IMG/VR virus record: IMGVR_UViG_3300008450_000018
Location: 1 to 64,000 of that record
From: a virus
Strand: one strand, 5' to 3'
Length of the DNA stretch: 64,000 bases
The notes beneath the pieces are model-generated. The model saw only the letters and a program-made list of their open reading frames with translations, had not been told where the DNA came from and did not search any database. Within the stretch, counting starts at the first letter, position 1, and the number at the start of each line of letters is the position of its first letter. Shown here in pieces: positions 31,499-43,900 of this stretch. A program made the translations under genes and the position numbers.

Positions 31499-32430
31499 AT
31501 GGTAACTGTTCCCCAAGTATTTGTTAAGTTAGTTGTTTCTGGAAATTGAACTGTACAAATCATACCTAAACTAACATTTATCGAATCTGCGGGCTGAGTT
31601 GACCCTGTAGTAGCAGAAAATGCGTTAACTGTGATAGTAATAGTGTTTCCGTTTGCACTATATGAACCGGTAGTTCCATTAGTGGAATAGTTAACACTTA
31701 AAAAATCGCCTGTATAGTAGCTTGTACTAGTAACTTTGAATTTTTCAGTTGGGGTAGTAGTCAAACCGGTATAATATCCGCCGGTAGTAGTATCTGTGTT
31801 TAAAGTTCCACCTGAGCCTGCTCGGGCGCCGTAGGTTATGGCATTCAAACGTTTAGAAGAAAAATTAGTTTGAGCCAAAGTTTGTATACTAGTACCACGG
31901 GAAGTTCCTCCAGTATTAGTGAAACTATTATACGCTAGGGTTATATATCCGCCAGAATTGAAAAAATATCGTGTTGCATCTACACCACTACTGAAAGTAA
32001 TTGTAAAGGTAATAATTCCAGTAACAGACGTGCCGGCTGAAGTATTCATAGTTGTAGCTTTTGAACTCGACGTTGTAGTTCCAACCGTTGCCGCACTAAG
32101 TCTGTTAGTGGCCGCAGTCGAAACAGCTGACGTTAGTGTGGATAAAAACGCTATCGATGTGCCAGCAGTGGGCGCACTTATACCAGATCCGCTACCACTT
32201 TGATGAACCCTTGCAGAATTTAATGTATTAACTAAACTTGCCCAGTTGGTTGCCGCTACAGTTCCCCCCACAGACACATTGCCCACTGCGGTTTGACCAT
32301 ATCCATAACTTCCTAGCCCAGTAGACCAAACTGGATTAAGTTGGGTTCCGCCTCCTTGTGTGCCGGCAGACCCGCCCACTATATTGTTAAAATCGCTTGC
32401 TTCAATTAATCCACCGGATGCGTATGTCAT
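31492..32430 (-). CDS. Ser/Thr/Gly-rich tail structural protein
   Basis: A 312-residue protein dominated by Ser, Thr, Gly and Asn, starting MTYASGGLIEASDFNNIVGG and with GLGSYGYGQTAVGNVSVGG, a pattern I know from virion proteins of marine T4-like phages. There is essentially no Cys and little charge, typical of tail-fibre or adhesin-like beta structure. The repeated S/T stretches (VGTTTSSSKATTMNTSAGTS) would be good O-glycosylation sites. It is the last gene of the tail block and lies 58 bases from the start of the glycosyltransferase operon, across the promoter. Confidence 0.65.
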   Translation of the reverse strand: MTYASGGLIEASDFNNIVGGSAGTQGGGTQLNPVWSTGLGSYGYGQTAVGNVSVGGTVAATNWASLVNTLNSARVHQSGSGSGISAPTAGTSIAFLSTLTSAVSTAATNRLSAATVGTTTSSSKATTMNTSAGTSVTGIITFTITFSSGVDATRYFFNSGGYITLAYNSFTNTGGTSRGTSIQTLAQTNFSSKRLNAITYGARAGSGGTLNTDTTTGGYYTGLTTTPTEKFKVTSTSYYTGDFLSVNYSTNGTTGSYSANGNTITITVNAFSATTGSTQPADSINVSLGMICTVQFPETTNLTNTWGTVTIS

Positions 32431-32442
32431 ATTTTGTTCCGT

Positions 32443-34095
32443 TTAACTATTTAATGTTACGATGGCGTATATAGTTCCTTCACCGTCGTCTAACTTATTT
32501 TCTAGTGCTCTACCAATTACATTGAACGGAGTAACTTCGGTTTTACTAGCAGCACGAGCCATTCCCCGACCAGCGCTGACTAATCTGTCCCCTTTACGTA
32601 TCTCGCCAATTACTTTAACAGGAACTCGACCACTGACTGCAATGGGAGGATGAGTCTCATTAGATCCAGCCTGACTGTTCATTAGATACGCTGCCCTTGT
32701 ACTTACTACTCCGAATACTTCTTCACTGAGTTCTTCATTGGCTAATGTAACTTCTTTTTCGCCGCCCATGGTCAATACTGTACCAGGCTGATAATACGCA
32801 TCTGCCTCAAATCGTTCTGCCAAGTCAGCGTACAGTGCATTAATTGCAACACCGTTAAAGAATGCTCCATTCACATTACCTTGTGCAAATATTGCCCCAG
32901 TTAAACTCATTCCGCCTGATACACGAACAGCACCTGTTACGTTACTTGTAGCATTTTCGCCGCCGGTCACCAACAGATATGCAGCCGTTGATACATTTCC
33001 AGTAGCTTGGACACGCCCGCTGGCAACCACATTCCCAGAAGTTATAACACTGTTTGATGTAAACAGATTTCCGGTTAGACCAATGCCGCCTGTAACCCTA
33101 ATAGCTCCAGTAACATTACTGGTGGCGTTATCTCCTTGAGTTGTTTGTATATAACCTGAAGTGACAAATGCGCCGGTTGTGCTTAAGTTTGCAATATTGG
33201 TTACACCAGTTTGACCATTTACTGTTAATACTGGGGAAAGGGTACCTAAAACATTAGCTACAACTTGTAAGTTTCCGCCATTTGTATTGTTTATAAGTTG
33301 AGTTGTGTTACCTGTTATAGAAACTGTAAAATTATTGCCCGACCCAACAGTTAAACCGCTGTTATTGTTTATATTAATTGTATTAGCAAATGTAGTAGCA
33401 ATATCTGTTCTAGCATAACTACTAGCAGGCTGACTACCTAAATTATTAGAATTAGTTGCATTTCCTACGAATGCAATGTTTCCAACTACGGTGGTAGATG
33501 CTAAATTAAATCCTGGTTTAATTGTGGTAAATCCAGTGGGGCTATCTGCAGGAGTATATTCTTGATCTCTACTAATAATGCCAATTAACGTTGTTCCAAC
33601 AAATACATTAACTGCTACGTGATCTGCTACTAACGGATTGCTGTCTGCGATTTGTCCTACACTGACACCAGACTGACCGACGTTACTGGTAAATGCAGGC
33701 CCAATTAAAACCCAGCTTGAACCATTATAAATATTCAGCTGCTGGGCAGTTGTATCCCACCATGCATTTCCTGTTTTAGATCCAGTAGGTTGTGTATTAC
33801 TGGAAGTCATCGTTCCCATTGTTCGCCAAGTAGACCCTGTATAAACTTTTAAGTTTCCAGCAAGATCCCACCATAACTGACCTGTCAACGGATTAGGAAT
33901 AGCTGAACTATCACCTCCACTGGTAGACAAACTGGCAAAATTTTCCAGCATGTGTACTAAGTCTGAGTTCAAAAATGTTCCGTAACCTGCATAGTTTTTA
34001 CCTATCAAGGCTAAACTGGTACTGGTTTGATTAACTGTACCATCTTGAATTGTAGTTAAAAGTGTACCGTTACTTAAAGTTATTGTATAGGCCAT
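32443..34095 (-). CDS. Tail fibre-like protein with repeats and conserved C-terminal domain
   Basis: A 550-residue fibre protein. The middle has two degenerate repeats, NATSNVTGAIRVTGGIGLTG and NATSNVTGAVRVSGGMSLTG, in a Gly/Thr/Asn-rich beta region. The C-terminal ~130 residues begin LYADLAERFEADAYYQPGTV and include VFGVVSTRAAYLMN, a domain common at the end of marine phage fibres. The N-terminus (SNGTLLTTIQDGTVNQTSTS) probably attaches to the baseplate. A late promoter (34124-34117) precedes its ATG. Receptor binding is inferred. Confidence 0.78.
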   Translation of the reverse strand: MAYTITLSNGTLLTTIQDGTVNQTSTSLALIGKNYAGYGTFLNSDLVHMLENFASLSTSGGDSSAIPNPLTGQLWWDLAGNLKVYTGSTWRTMGTMTSSNTQPTGSKTGNAWWDTTAQQLNIYNGSSWVLIGPAFTSNVGQSGVSVGQIADSNPLVADHVAVNVFVGTTLIGIISRDQEYTPADSPTGFTTIKPGFNLASTTVVGNIAFVGNATNSNNLGSQPASSYARTDIATTFANTININNNSGLTVGSGNNFTVSITGNTTQLINNTNGGNLQVVANVLGTLSPVLTVNGQTGVTNIANLSTTGAFVTSGYIQTTQGDNATSNVTGAIRVTGGIGLTGNLFTSNSVITSGNVVASGRVQATGNVSTAAYLLVTGGENATSNVTGAVRVSGGMSLTGAIFAQGNVNGAFFNGVAINALYADLAERFEADAYYQPGTVLTMGGEKEVTLANEELSEEVFGVVSTRAAYLMNSQAGSNETHPPIAVSGRVPVKVIGEIRKGDRLVSAGRGMARAASKTEVTPFNVIGRALENKLDDGEGTIYAIVTLNS

Positions 34096-34116
34096 CGTTC
34101 ATGTATCCATTTAATA

Positions 34117-34124
34117 TATTTATA
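34117..34124 (-). promoter_or_regulatory. Late promoter (TATAAATA)
   Basis: On the minus strand the octamer is TATAAATA, an exact match to the T4 late-promoter consensus recognised by gp55-loaded RNA polymerase. It lies 21 bases before the ATG of the tail fibre gene (34095). A gp55 homologue is encoded at 59056-59946. Confidence 0.75.
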
Positions 34125-34135
34125 TTTCTTTTTAA

Positions 34136-34729
34136 TTACAAATTCGTACTTAAATTAGTTAAAGTTTGAATTCGAATAGTATAATCGATTTGAATAAGTC
34201 TATTAAGTGCTTTTTGCACAGGGTGGAAAATTACGTGAGTCAGCAATTTTCCACTTTCGCTGATTAACCCTAGCTCATCAAATACATAAGTTCCAGACAT
34301 TGTTGCACTGTTGTCAAATGCTTGTTGCCCAGCTGGTTCTGTGTAATCTAATAGACAACTTACAAAAATATCAGTATAGATCAAACCTGGAGTATGTCTT
34401 ACTTCGATATAATTTCTAGCTGGATCTGTGTTTAATGCACTGGTATTATCAACTATTTTGCTGTAAGTTTGATTATACAAACTAGCATTCTGCCCAAAAG
34501 TGTTAGTAGGCAAGTACGTAATAACACCTGTGCTATCTACTGCGGTAGCGCCGTTTCCGAAAGCCATGCTTTGTATGTAACCAATACCTTTATTTGCAAT
34601 ACTTTGTGCCAACGCTTCACTCATATTTTCGTAATGAATAGCATTGGGTTTATCAATGATTATTTCTCCGGACGCAGGATCCCAAATTTTAATATGGCCT
34701 TGTATCATTGTATTTGTTTTATCTAGCAT
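34136..34729 (-). CDS. Tail/baseplate structural protein (197 aa)
   Basis: A 197-residue protein. Near the N-terminus it has GHIKIWDPASGEIIIDKPNA, then SMAFGNGATAVDSTG and a beta-rich body (YIEVRHTPGLIYTDIFVSC; YVFDELGLI). The start motif recurs in the 50-residue frame upstream (FVKITDPESGEVIVETGN). It lies between the very large protein and the tail fibre, so it is probably a virion component, perhaps a fibre connector. An internal ATG at 34708 is a possible alternative start. Not assigned to a T4 gene. Confidence 0.7.
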   Translation of the reverse strand: MLDKTNTMIQGHIKIWDPASGEIIIDKPNAIHYENMSEALAQSIANKGIGYIQSMAFGNGATAVDSTGVITYLPTNTFGQNASLYNQTYSKIVDNTSALNTDPARNYIEVRHTPGLIYTDIFVSCLLDYTEPAGQQAFDNSATMSGTYVFDELGLISESGKLLTHVIFHPVQKALNRLIQIDYTIRIQTLTNLSTNL

Positions 34730-34739
34730 AAGTGATCCA

Positions 34740-34892
34740 TTAATTTCCAGTTTCTACTATTACTTCACCAGACTCTGGATCTGTAATTTTTACAAAACCA
34801 CGTACATAAATTCCCGTAGACTCGTTTGGTTTTTCTGGAACAGGTTTTTCAAGTTTTTGTTCCAAATCAGTGTTTGTATGGTTATTTATCAT
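34740..34892 (-). CDS. 50-residue structural-like protein
   Basis: A short minus-strand frame filling the 200-base gap between two tail genes. It begins MINNHTNTDLEQKLEKPVPE and ends GFVKITDPESGEVIVETGN. The last segment parallels HIKIWDPASGEIIIDKPN in the next gene, suggesting two linked pieces of one attachment motif. A late-promoter-like AATAAATA lies 25 bases upstream. Probably a real small virion or assembly protein; function unknown. Confidence 0.6.
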   Translation of the reverse strand: MINNHTNTDLEQKLEKPVPEKPNESTGIYVRGFVKITDPESGEVIVETGN

Positions 34893-34916
34893 GGTATTCT
34901 ATGTGCTTGTTGTTAA

Positions 34917-34924
34917 TATTTATT
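34917..34924 (-). promoter_or_regulatory. Late-promoter-like octamer (AATAAATA)
   Basis: AATAAATA on the minus strand, one base from the T4 late consensus and typical of marine T4-like late promoters. It lies in the gap after the stop of the giant gene and 24 bases before the ATG at 34892. Confidence 0.5.
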
Positions 34925-34931
34925 TGTATCT

Positions 34932-37900
34932 TTACCCTTGCAATCCTTGTTTTAAGAAACTTACCTGTAAAGTATTAGCATTAAATAGTCCCTGTCCGTT
35001 GGAAGCTGTGGTATTTCCCAGGACTCCATTGGCATTTGCTTGGGCAGAATTACCTAAATTGTACCAAATATTAGTTTGGGCAAAAGCAACATTGGATTCA
35101 AAAGTATAATACGTAGTAAACCGTTCATCTGTCAGATTCACCAAAGAATTATTACTAATATAAGCAGAAGTATTGCTAATTACGTTACTGATAGTTCCTA
35201 CTATATTTCCGCCATTGTCGTATAAATCATTGCCAACATTCAATTCGGCCAAGAATATAGTACCATTTCCAGTAATAATATTGCTGCTGGTATTTGCTGT
35301 AATATTTCCTGTATATCGAACGGTAACATTAGATATATTTGCAGCTACAAAATACGGTGTATTATTCGCAGAAATATATGCCCATTCGACGGGATTTCCT
35401 TCTGGTACATCTGGATTTCTCTTTGTAACTGCTAATATCGCAACTGTATCACTTACCACATTGTCGATAGTGCCTATCAATTGTTGGCGAGTAAAAGTAG
35501 AACTTGTACTAGAATTTCCTAGAGTCGACTCTACTGCATTTTCGTCCTTTACACCTGCAAATATTTGTGTTCCCGGAGTTAATGTGGTAAATGTGGTGCC
35601 CACACCTTCTAATGTGCTGCTGTAAACATTTACATTAATTGTTCCAGGACCTTGGGATCTGGCGTACCATACACTATCCCCCGAATTAGGTATAATTTGA
35701 TTTTGACTTCCATCTAGTACTATGTTGCCAACAAAATGATTTTTAGCGCCAGTTCCGCCAGTTCCTCTACGAATTCTTCCTAATATATTAGTTGTGTTAT
35801 CCTTAGAGTAATAGGTAATTCTTTCACCATTAATATACACAACTCCAGGTTGGCCCCCGTTAGAAGACGGAGTAGCTAATTTACTGGCATCTACTACTTG
35901 AATTGTAGTGTCTGTCAAACTTAAATTTGCAGCCAATGTAGTGGTACTTGCGCCATCCTCTCTAAGATATGTAAAGTTATCATTCATATCTTTAAAGATT
36001 CTATAAGACATCATTGGCCAAGCATTTCCGCTGGGAGAAATGCTTAGTTTCATTATGGCCGTAGCAATAATTGGCGACGTGTTTGCGCCAGTGATAACCA
36101 CCTGTGGCGTAGTATCATACCCCCCACCATTATTGACAACTTGGAATGATGTTGCAGATCCGTTTGAATTTAATATTACTTGTGCTTGCCCTTGTGTAAA
36201 ATATCCGCCGCCTACTATAGTTACACCAATGTCAGCAGGAGAATATCCACTGCCTGGGTCAATAATTTGTATATAATCAAGTTGAATTCCGCTACCTGTT
36301 GACCAGTTAGTATAATAGCTAACAGTGGGATCTGTTGCTATGGTACTAATCGTCATATCCAGTGTGTCATATACTCTTCCGGGCACCATTTCTTCAGGAG
36401 CATGGCTTGCATATGGTCCTACATTATAAATGGTCAAGTTGGCTGTAGAAAATACATTTCCTGTTGTGGTCGGGGTAACCACATACCATACTTTATCGTT
36501 GTAAGAAATTAAATCGCCTTTGTCATAATATCTATTGGCTTTCCACTCAGTGAAGTAACTATAAACAAAAGGTCCCCCGTCAACAATGATGTCTTCGGGT
36601 TTTGTTCCTAAAGTAATATCATTGAAAGTACTGGTTATTTTAGCATCTAAAATGGCATCACTTAAAATAGGAATTCCGTTTTCGTCAAATTCCAATGGAT
36701 CAAATAGAGTGGCGTCGAATCCGTCGGCAGCACTGATTCCCTCCAATGGGGGTTCAGGACCCGATCCGCCAAATCCTCCGTTGTCACTGAACGTTGGGCC
36801 TTGTACTTTTACCCCGGGATAGTCGATGCCCGATTGTAACAATGACAAATCTTTTCCAGGTTGTCCTAATTCAGGTTGATAATATGCTTGAATTCTGTCA
36901 TTTGCATTATTAATATTATCAATAGGATAAACTGTTAAGTTGACAAGAACATTCGAATTGAATGTTGTGGGTGAAGTAAACGTTTGATTTACAATGTAAG
37001 CAACCCCGTTGTAATCAATGATAGTTCCTTGAGTAAACGTAGTATCTGGTTTCCAATCTACAATTGTAGTAGAATATGTATATCTATCATAAACTAGAGT
37101 AGTTTTAATGTTTCTGACTAATCCGTTGACTAAATTAGCGCGAGCTATCGCGCCTGAACCATTGCCACCTGTTATAGTGATAACCGGGGTAGTAACATAA
37201 TCACTTCCAGGATATAATAATACTATTTTTGTTAGAACTCCGTCAGTGATCAAAGCTCTTGCTACTGCATCATTGCCGTTTCTACTACCTGTAATAGTTA
37301 TTATTGGGGGCAAGGTATAGCCAGAGCCGCCATCTATAATATCTATAGAAGCAATACTATAAGCATAATTAGATAACCAGTTGGCATATTCAGGTTGCTG
37401 TAAAAATCTTGCATCTTGAATAAATTCGCCGCTAGGACTTCTTGTAGTTTTTAATACACTATCGTAAGTTGGTGGAACATCAAAATCAGACACATAACTG
37501 TTATAATTGTCGTACCCTAGATAATCTACTACATATTCTCGGAGTGTAGTTTTATAAGGTTTAACTTCTTCTATGTATTGTTTATAGAATTCTTGATTTT
37601 CTTTGATGTAGATTGCAGGTTGGTTTAGTCCTTGTATCTTTTGTAATACATTAATGAAGCTGGTCTTAAATAACCAATCTACATACTTTTGTTCATCTAG
37701 TATATAGTTAATGAATACAAAAAACAGATTTAAGAATTTAGAATCAAGTTGATCAATAAAAATATCATCTCTAAGAGTTTGTAGAATTTGTCTAGTTTCT
37801 ATTCCAGGATTTTGATCAAATCTTATAGTATCAAAATTATCTGCATCAAACCCGAGACCGAATTCTTCTAGTGCGTAAAGATTTTTCTTAAGTTCAATGG

Positions 37901-40900
37901 TGCCATCTTGAATTCCGACAGTGATCACTGTATTAGGGAATACTTGAATCATGAACCATTTGCCTTGACCATTGTTGTTAATTTTAACCAGATCCTGCGA
38001 TCGCAAAGTTAAATCATTCAATTGAGCACTAGTTTCGATAGTATATGTCGGTTTTACTGTTCTATCAAACCCCCGAGCATACCAATCTTTATATTGCCAG
38101 TATTCACTGGTTGCATAACTCTGTACTCTATTTAAATTCCATTCATTTTGTACTTGATAATAGGTATAGTCGTCAATATTAAATGTTGCACCGGTTGTAA
38201 TAGTTTGATTTACAGTATATGTGATGCTGTTATATCTGACGATTGTATTTGTTAAATACCGAGTATTTGGTTGCCACTCGTCGATCACTCCGTCTTTAAT
38301 ATAGATAGTCCATAAATTATCTACAGAACTGTCATTCTGTACTAATACCTTGTAGCCCATCGGAAGGATTGCGATATTTATGTAGCTTAATTCTTCAAGA
38401 TTAGTTACGACTAAATCATACGCACCAGAATTAGGCACAGGTTCAGGTTCGCCTTCACTTAGTCTGGTTAAATCATATCCTTGACTAATAACATTTAAAT
38501 CGAATATAGAATTAACATAAAGAACCATTTCTCGAATAGCTTCGTTTCTATCGATAAACATGCTTTGTCGAGGTCTGATATCAATTCCGTATCTATTTTG
38601 CACTGCAAGAGTTGGGTCTGGCACAGGATTACCAAATCTGTCAATTCCGCTGGCACTGTCTAATAGCTTATTGTATATGTTCTCTGGAATGTCAGCCGAT
38701 TTATTATTGGTATCTGACAGCAGTGCATATTCATTATGGATAATGTTACTGTTTAATAGTGTTGCATAATCTAAATGAAATATAATATCTCTACCCACTG
38801 CTTCGTTGACCATATTATAAAAAGCAATCGAATCGTCTCTTACTGCGGCAAAGTATTTCACTCCACTGTTCTTAGGAGATGCAATATAACTTGCAACAGT
38901 TGTGGTAGGAATAGTTCTTCCAAATTGATTGGCAGAAACGGTTGTTTTATTTTTTACCCAGAAATAGTATTTTACTGTGGCAAAATTTGTAGCAGGATCT
39001 ATGTAGGTTAATGTTACATATGCACCATTTCCACTGTATTTGGGTTCTCCGTCACCGCCGTTTGCAACATACTGACTAGGAGGATATAAACTTTCTACCC
39101 ATTCGTAGACGTCAATACTGCTGCTAGGGAATACTCGCCCCCAGTTTGTGGTTCTATATTTAATACTACCTTGCTCATAATCAATATACCTGACAGTGCT
39201 TAAATCCCACCACAATTGTCCTACTTGTTGATCAGTCCAATAAAGATTATTATTAACGCTTACATCGTCGGCACTAGCATTATTATAGATAGCAGGATCA
39301 TAATCAATTTTATAAGTAAGTTCCTGTTCAGCCAGTCCAAGAATTTTACCTTTTGCTGGATCGATATAATCTAAGTTATATTGAACTGTTTGTGTTAATG
39401 CATTATAGGTATATGCTTTAATAATACCATTAATATCAACCTTAGGTTCTTGACTTCTGAGTACGTCCCATCCTAATAGATTTGTCGGATTAGCAAACTT
39501 ATAAACTCTTCCACCATTGAATGCTAATTGTTTATTATTCTTAGATCCAACAATTAATTCGTATTTGCTAATAGATATGGCACTACCAAATCCATCATTT
39601 GTTTTTAATCCATCATTTGTAGTTGTAGGAGTTAGCTGTTGTATGAAAGTAAATATACCAGGAGTTTCTATGGTTGATAAGTTATTTGGCAAGTATGAAT
39701 AAATCCAGACTGCGCCGCTATCGTCTACTGGTTCGCTGAAGATTGTCAATTCCCCGTCAAACGTTGTAGGATTTGGTGTATATATTTTAGAGTTATCAAA
39801 AACAGTAGATTGTAGTGTTGCTGCAATATCGCTGGCCACCACTAGTATATCACTGTTGTTGTTTATTTTAACAAGTTTTCCAAAGTAGTCGTATGATTTA
39901 GTTGAATTATTGTAGATAATATCCACTTCTGGAAAAATATCTAGTCCTAAATCTGTAATTGCTGTGCCTACGCCAGGTAACACATTTAATTTATTAAATG
40001 TAACTTCTGAGTCACTAACCAATTTCAATTTATTATTTTCGATACTTGCAGTGACACCAGGAATCTTAGGACCAATGGGTTCACCGAGTGCATTTACATT
40101 ATTGATAGCATTAACTACACTTGACAATGAGGTGTCAGTGAATTGTACGGCATAGTTATTAATTCTAATAGAATCTCCGCTATTTACAGTAGCGTTAGCT
40201 TTAGTTCCTACTATTTCACCGTATACTTTTCCTTGATTCAGGAATCGATATACGGCCCCGTTATATAAATTAACTTCGGACTGATAAGGAGCTCCTATAT
40301 AAAGACTACAACTATTTGTGCATATATCCAAACTATAACCAAATTGTTGATCCGTGAATGGTTGTGCTGGCACTGTCGTTTGTATCGGATGGAATACATT
40401 GGTTTCTATAGTTAATATTTTACTTTGCCCAGGTGGATTGTAAAATGTTATTAGATTTAGCGTACTATTACTGACATACCAATCTACTCCAACAAATTTT
40501 TCTATATTGTCGACGTACACTCTTGTGTATTGTGTGACTGTGGCTACTGCATTAAAAGTAACAGTAAGATTATCTTGTACAATAAAATTATTAATCGATC
40601 TATTCCACAAATGCACTGCGCCGGAATCTGTATATGTTGTAATATTACCACCGATATTAGCAGTTACATCTTCCAATGGTGCACCAATCATAATCTGTGA
40701 TCCGTCAACTGTTGCACTCAAACTATAACCAAATTGACTACCCGCATTACCTGCTATTGTTCCTACTAAATTATATCCTGGTCTTTGTGAAATAACTATA
40801 GTTCCTGCAGGTGGAGGCAATGTGAATGAAATCGTTGAAGAGCTTAAAGTATAATCTCTATAAGGAACATATGTGGCCGAAGATCCCTGAACATAAATGG

Positions 40901-43900
40901 TTTCTGCACTCACTGGGACATACGGTAGAGTAAATGAACTAACTGATCCGTTCGGAGTTAATGTTACCACTTCTTGTTCAGGCACGGTATTATCGTACCC
41001 ATATATGTAAACAATGTCATCATCTGGCGCGCCAATATATAACCAGTTATCATCTGCGCTAATAGCAATACTAGTTCCAAAACTTCCTACGTTAGCACTA
41101 ATCGGCGATAATATTTGTGTGTCAGATAATGTTCCGACATTTTCTCTATTATATACAAAAACATAACCAATACCGTTACTACTCTCCGGAGCTCCAGTTA
41201 TTACTTTGGTGTTTCCGCTTTCGATAACAGAACCCATCTTAACTGTGGCATTTGCACTAGAAGTAAGAGTCACATCCTCTACTAATACTCCATTAAAATT
41301 AATAACGTAGTTAGTAATAGCACCAACATTGCCATTATATCCGGGTTGTCCAATCACTGCAAAATTATCATCAGTTGCAAGATTTACCGCGGCACCAAAT
41401 TGGAAATTATTTTCCAAAGTTCCTTTTTGTAATGCTGTGGTCAATCTCCACGGATCTGTCTTGTTGTAAACGGCCCAGTCTCCTGCAGAGTTATAGGAAT
41501 TTACCCATACTTTATTGTTAACACTCCATCCAAGTCTAGGAGTCAAATTTGTGATCCCAAGAGGACTATCAACTTTCATGCTGATCAATTTATATAATTG
41601 ACCAGTCTGATTAAACGTACTAAATCCACGAAGATCTCCGGTAAATTCAACTATAAAACTAGTTAATCCGGTAACATTTTGTACTTTATAAAATCCAGTA
41701 AATTTGTCTACTCCGGTTAATAAAATAGTATCATTTTTTACCAACCCGTGAGATTTATTTGTGTTTATTTTAACCTTTGTATTCAGGTCATTACTTAAAC
41801 TTATAACACTGCACTCAGAGTCTGACACTCTGTATACGTTCCAATTTTGTTGATAATCTTTTGCTATCCAAATTGTTGATCCGGCAGTTATATTAGATAT
41901 GTCTGCATTTAATGTAGAAACGTTGGTTAAATCAAATAACGTAAAGTCAATATCATCAATGCTAACATAACCCGCAGTTCGAATATCATCGCTATAATCG
42001 CTGTCAACGGTTCTGTTTATTAAAAAAGGCGATGACCACGGAACTGAACTGGTTTTATACAATCCCTGATTGTCAGTGTACAGAGAACTAAACAACACAG
42101 AATTATTAGATCGAACTTCTAAGCTAGTTGGGTTACTCAATAAATATTTTTCCTCAAGCACCAGTTCTAAAAATTGGTTAGTTCCAGTGCTACCATAAGA
42201 ACCAACTCTAAACGCCCAGTCTTCACTGACTGTTACATCGCTGGGACGTCCGCTAAAGCTAACTTTACCCAACGCATTAATTGCATTTAATGTTCCTTTT
42301 TCTTTAATGAACCCTTGATAAAATTTAACTTGACTGGTATCATCTAGTCCCAAATCATTTAAATAACTTCTATCTCTGTAACCAATTAATCCCAATGCGT
42401 ATCGATCAAATTCGCTTTCTAAGTTAACTTTATCAACATTATAAAATGTCTCGCCTATTCCTGCGTTACGTGCAAAATTATTCAAAAGACCTGTTTTAAT
42501 TTTATTTCTATCGACTGGCAACCAATCACTGAATTTGAATTCAGTTGTGCCCGGTAAATTTTTACTGGCTGTGTAATAAAAGCTCTTATACTCGACCAAG
42601 TCTCCTTGTAAATAATCTTTATTCGGTCTCCAAGCAGCAACACCTGGTTGATTATAAACGAATCCCAGTGCAGATAATGTCCCGGTCCACTCACCCGTCT
42701 TAGAACCTATAAGTTTTAACCGATATTGACGTTGCCCCATTATGGGATCGTAAATAATATCATTAAACTGTGTTCTATTATCAAAAATTAAAACATGTTC
42801 ATATTGTACTAAATTAAGATCTACATATCCTATTAGGTCTGTGGTGCTAGTCAAAGATAAAACAAATGTATTGTTATCCCGGGCTACGGTATAGTTGTCT
42901 GTATTCAAAACTTTATAATTTTGATTTAATACTTTTGTGCCATAAAATGAATTATTGATTCCGTCAACTACGGCAGTAGTATTAAATAATTTTAAATTAT
43001 TAGAAGCAGGACTTAGAACAATAACACTGTTAATTGTCCACCCCTGTTGCGTCCAAAATAAAAATTCTTTAGTGCTTAATTGCCAATTTTTAATTTGAGC
43101 CAACGTTTCGTCATAGTAATCAAATTTAAATCCTTGTAATTGAAGGTATCGTTCATATCCACTGATAAAGTTTGCAACTTGTTGTAGTGTAGTTAATTCG
43201 GTGCCGTAAGGGATATTAATTTTAAAATTTGTAAACTCAGTGTAGTAATTTACAGTTCGCTTTTCTGACTTAACTAATTGATACTCTCCAGTCTGGGCAG
43301 GTGGCACAATTGTAAAATACGGTCTCTCATTGTCGTAGCCTGAGATAGTAAAACCATTTCCAGTTTTTTCTATTATTACTGCACTATATCTAGAATTAAA
43401 CACTGGAGTAGATTTATGTAGCGTTAGATTATAGTTGTCATCGGGGACAATAATAGTTTCGTTGGTGCTATTTGGACTATTTTGTTCAGCTAATATCTTT
43501 AAATAATTTTTGCCGCTGAACCCTGCCATTCTATAAGACAATTGAATAGAATAGTCCCTAACAAAATTTAACAATGGAGTTTTGTCTGTTGCTCCACGAG
43601 TTACTTGATAATCACTGATCCAGTTCAAATATCCTGAAGCTCTAGATATATCTCCTGACAAGTTTACATATCCATTGACATCAATGTCTTCTTGTGTAAT
43701 TCTATTATTTGTGCCCGTTATTAAATATTGATCTAAATCGACATTATATCTATATTTGCTTGTTGTAATACCGTAAGCAAAATATTTTCCAGGATTAATT
43801 ATTGCAGAGGTGTATTGCACTGCAAAAGGATACTCACTACTATTTCTCCAAGCAGTTTCAACTGGGCTGAACTGACCCATATTCCAATTATCATTGAACT

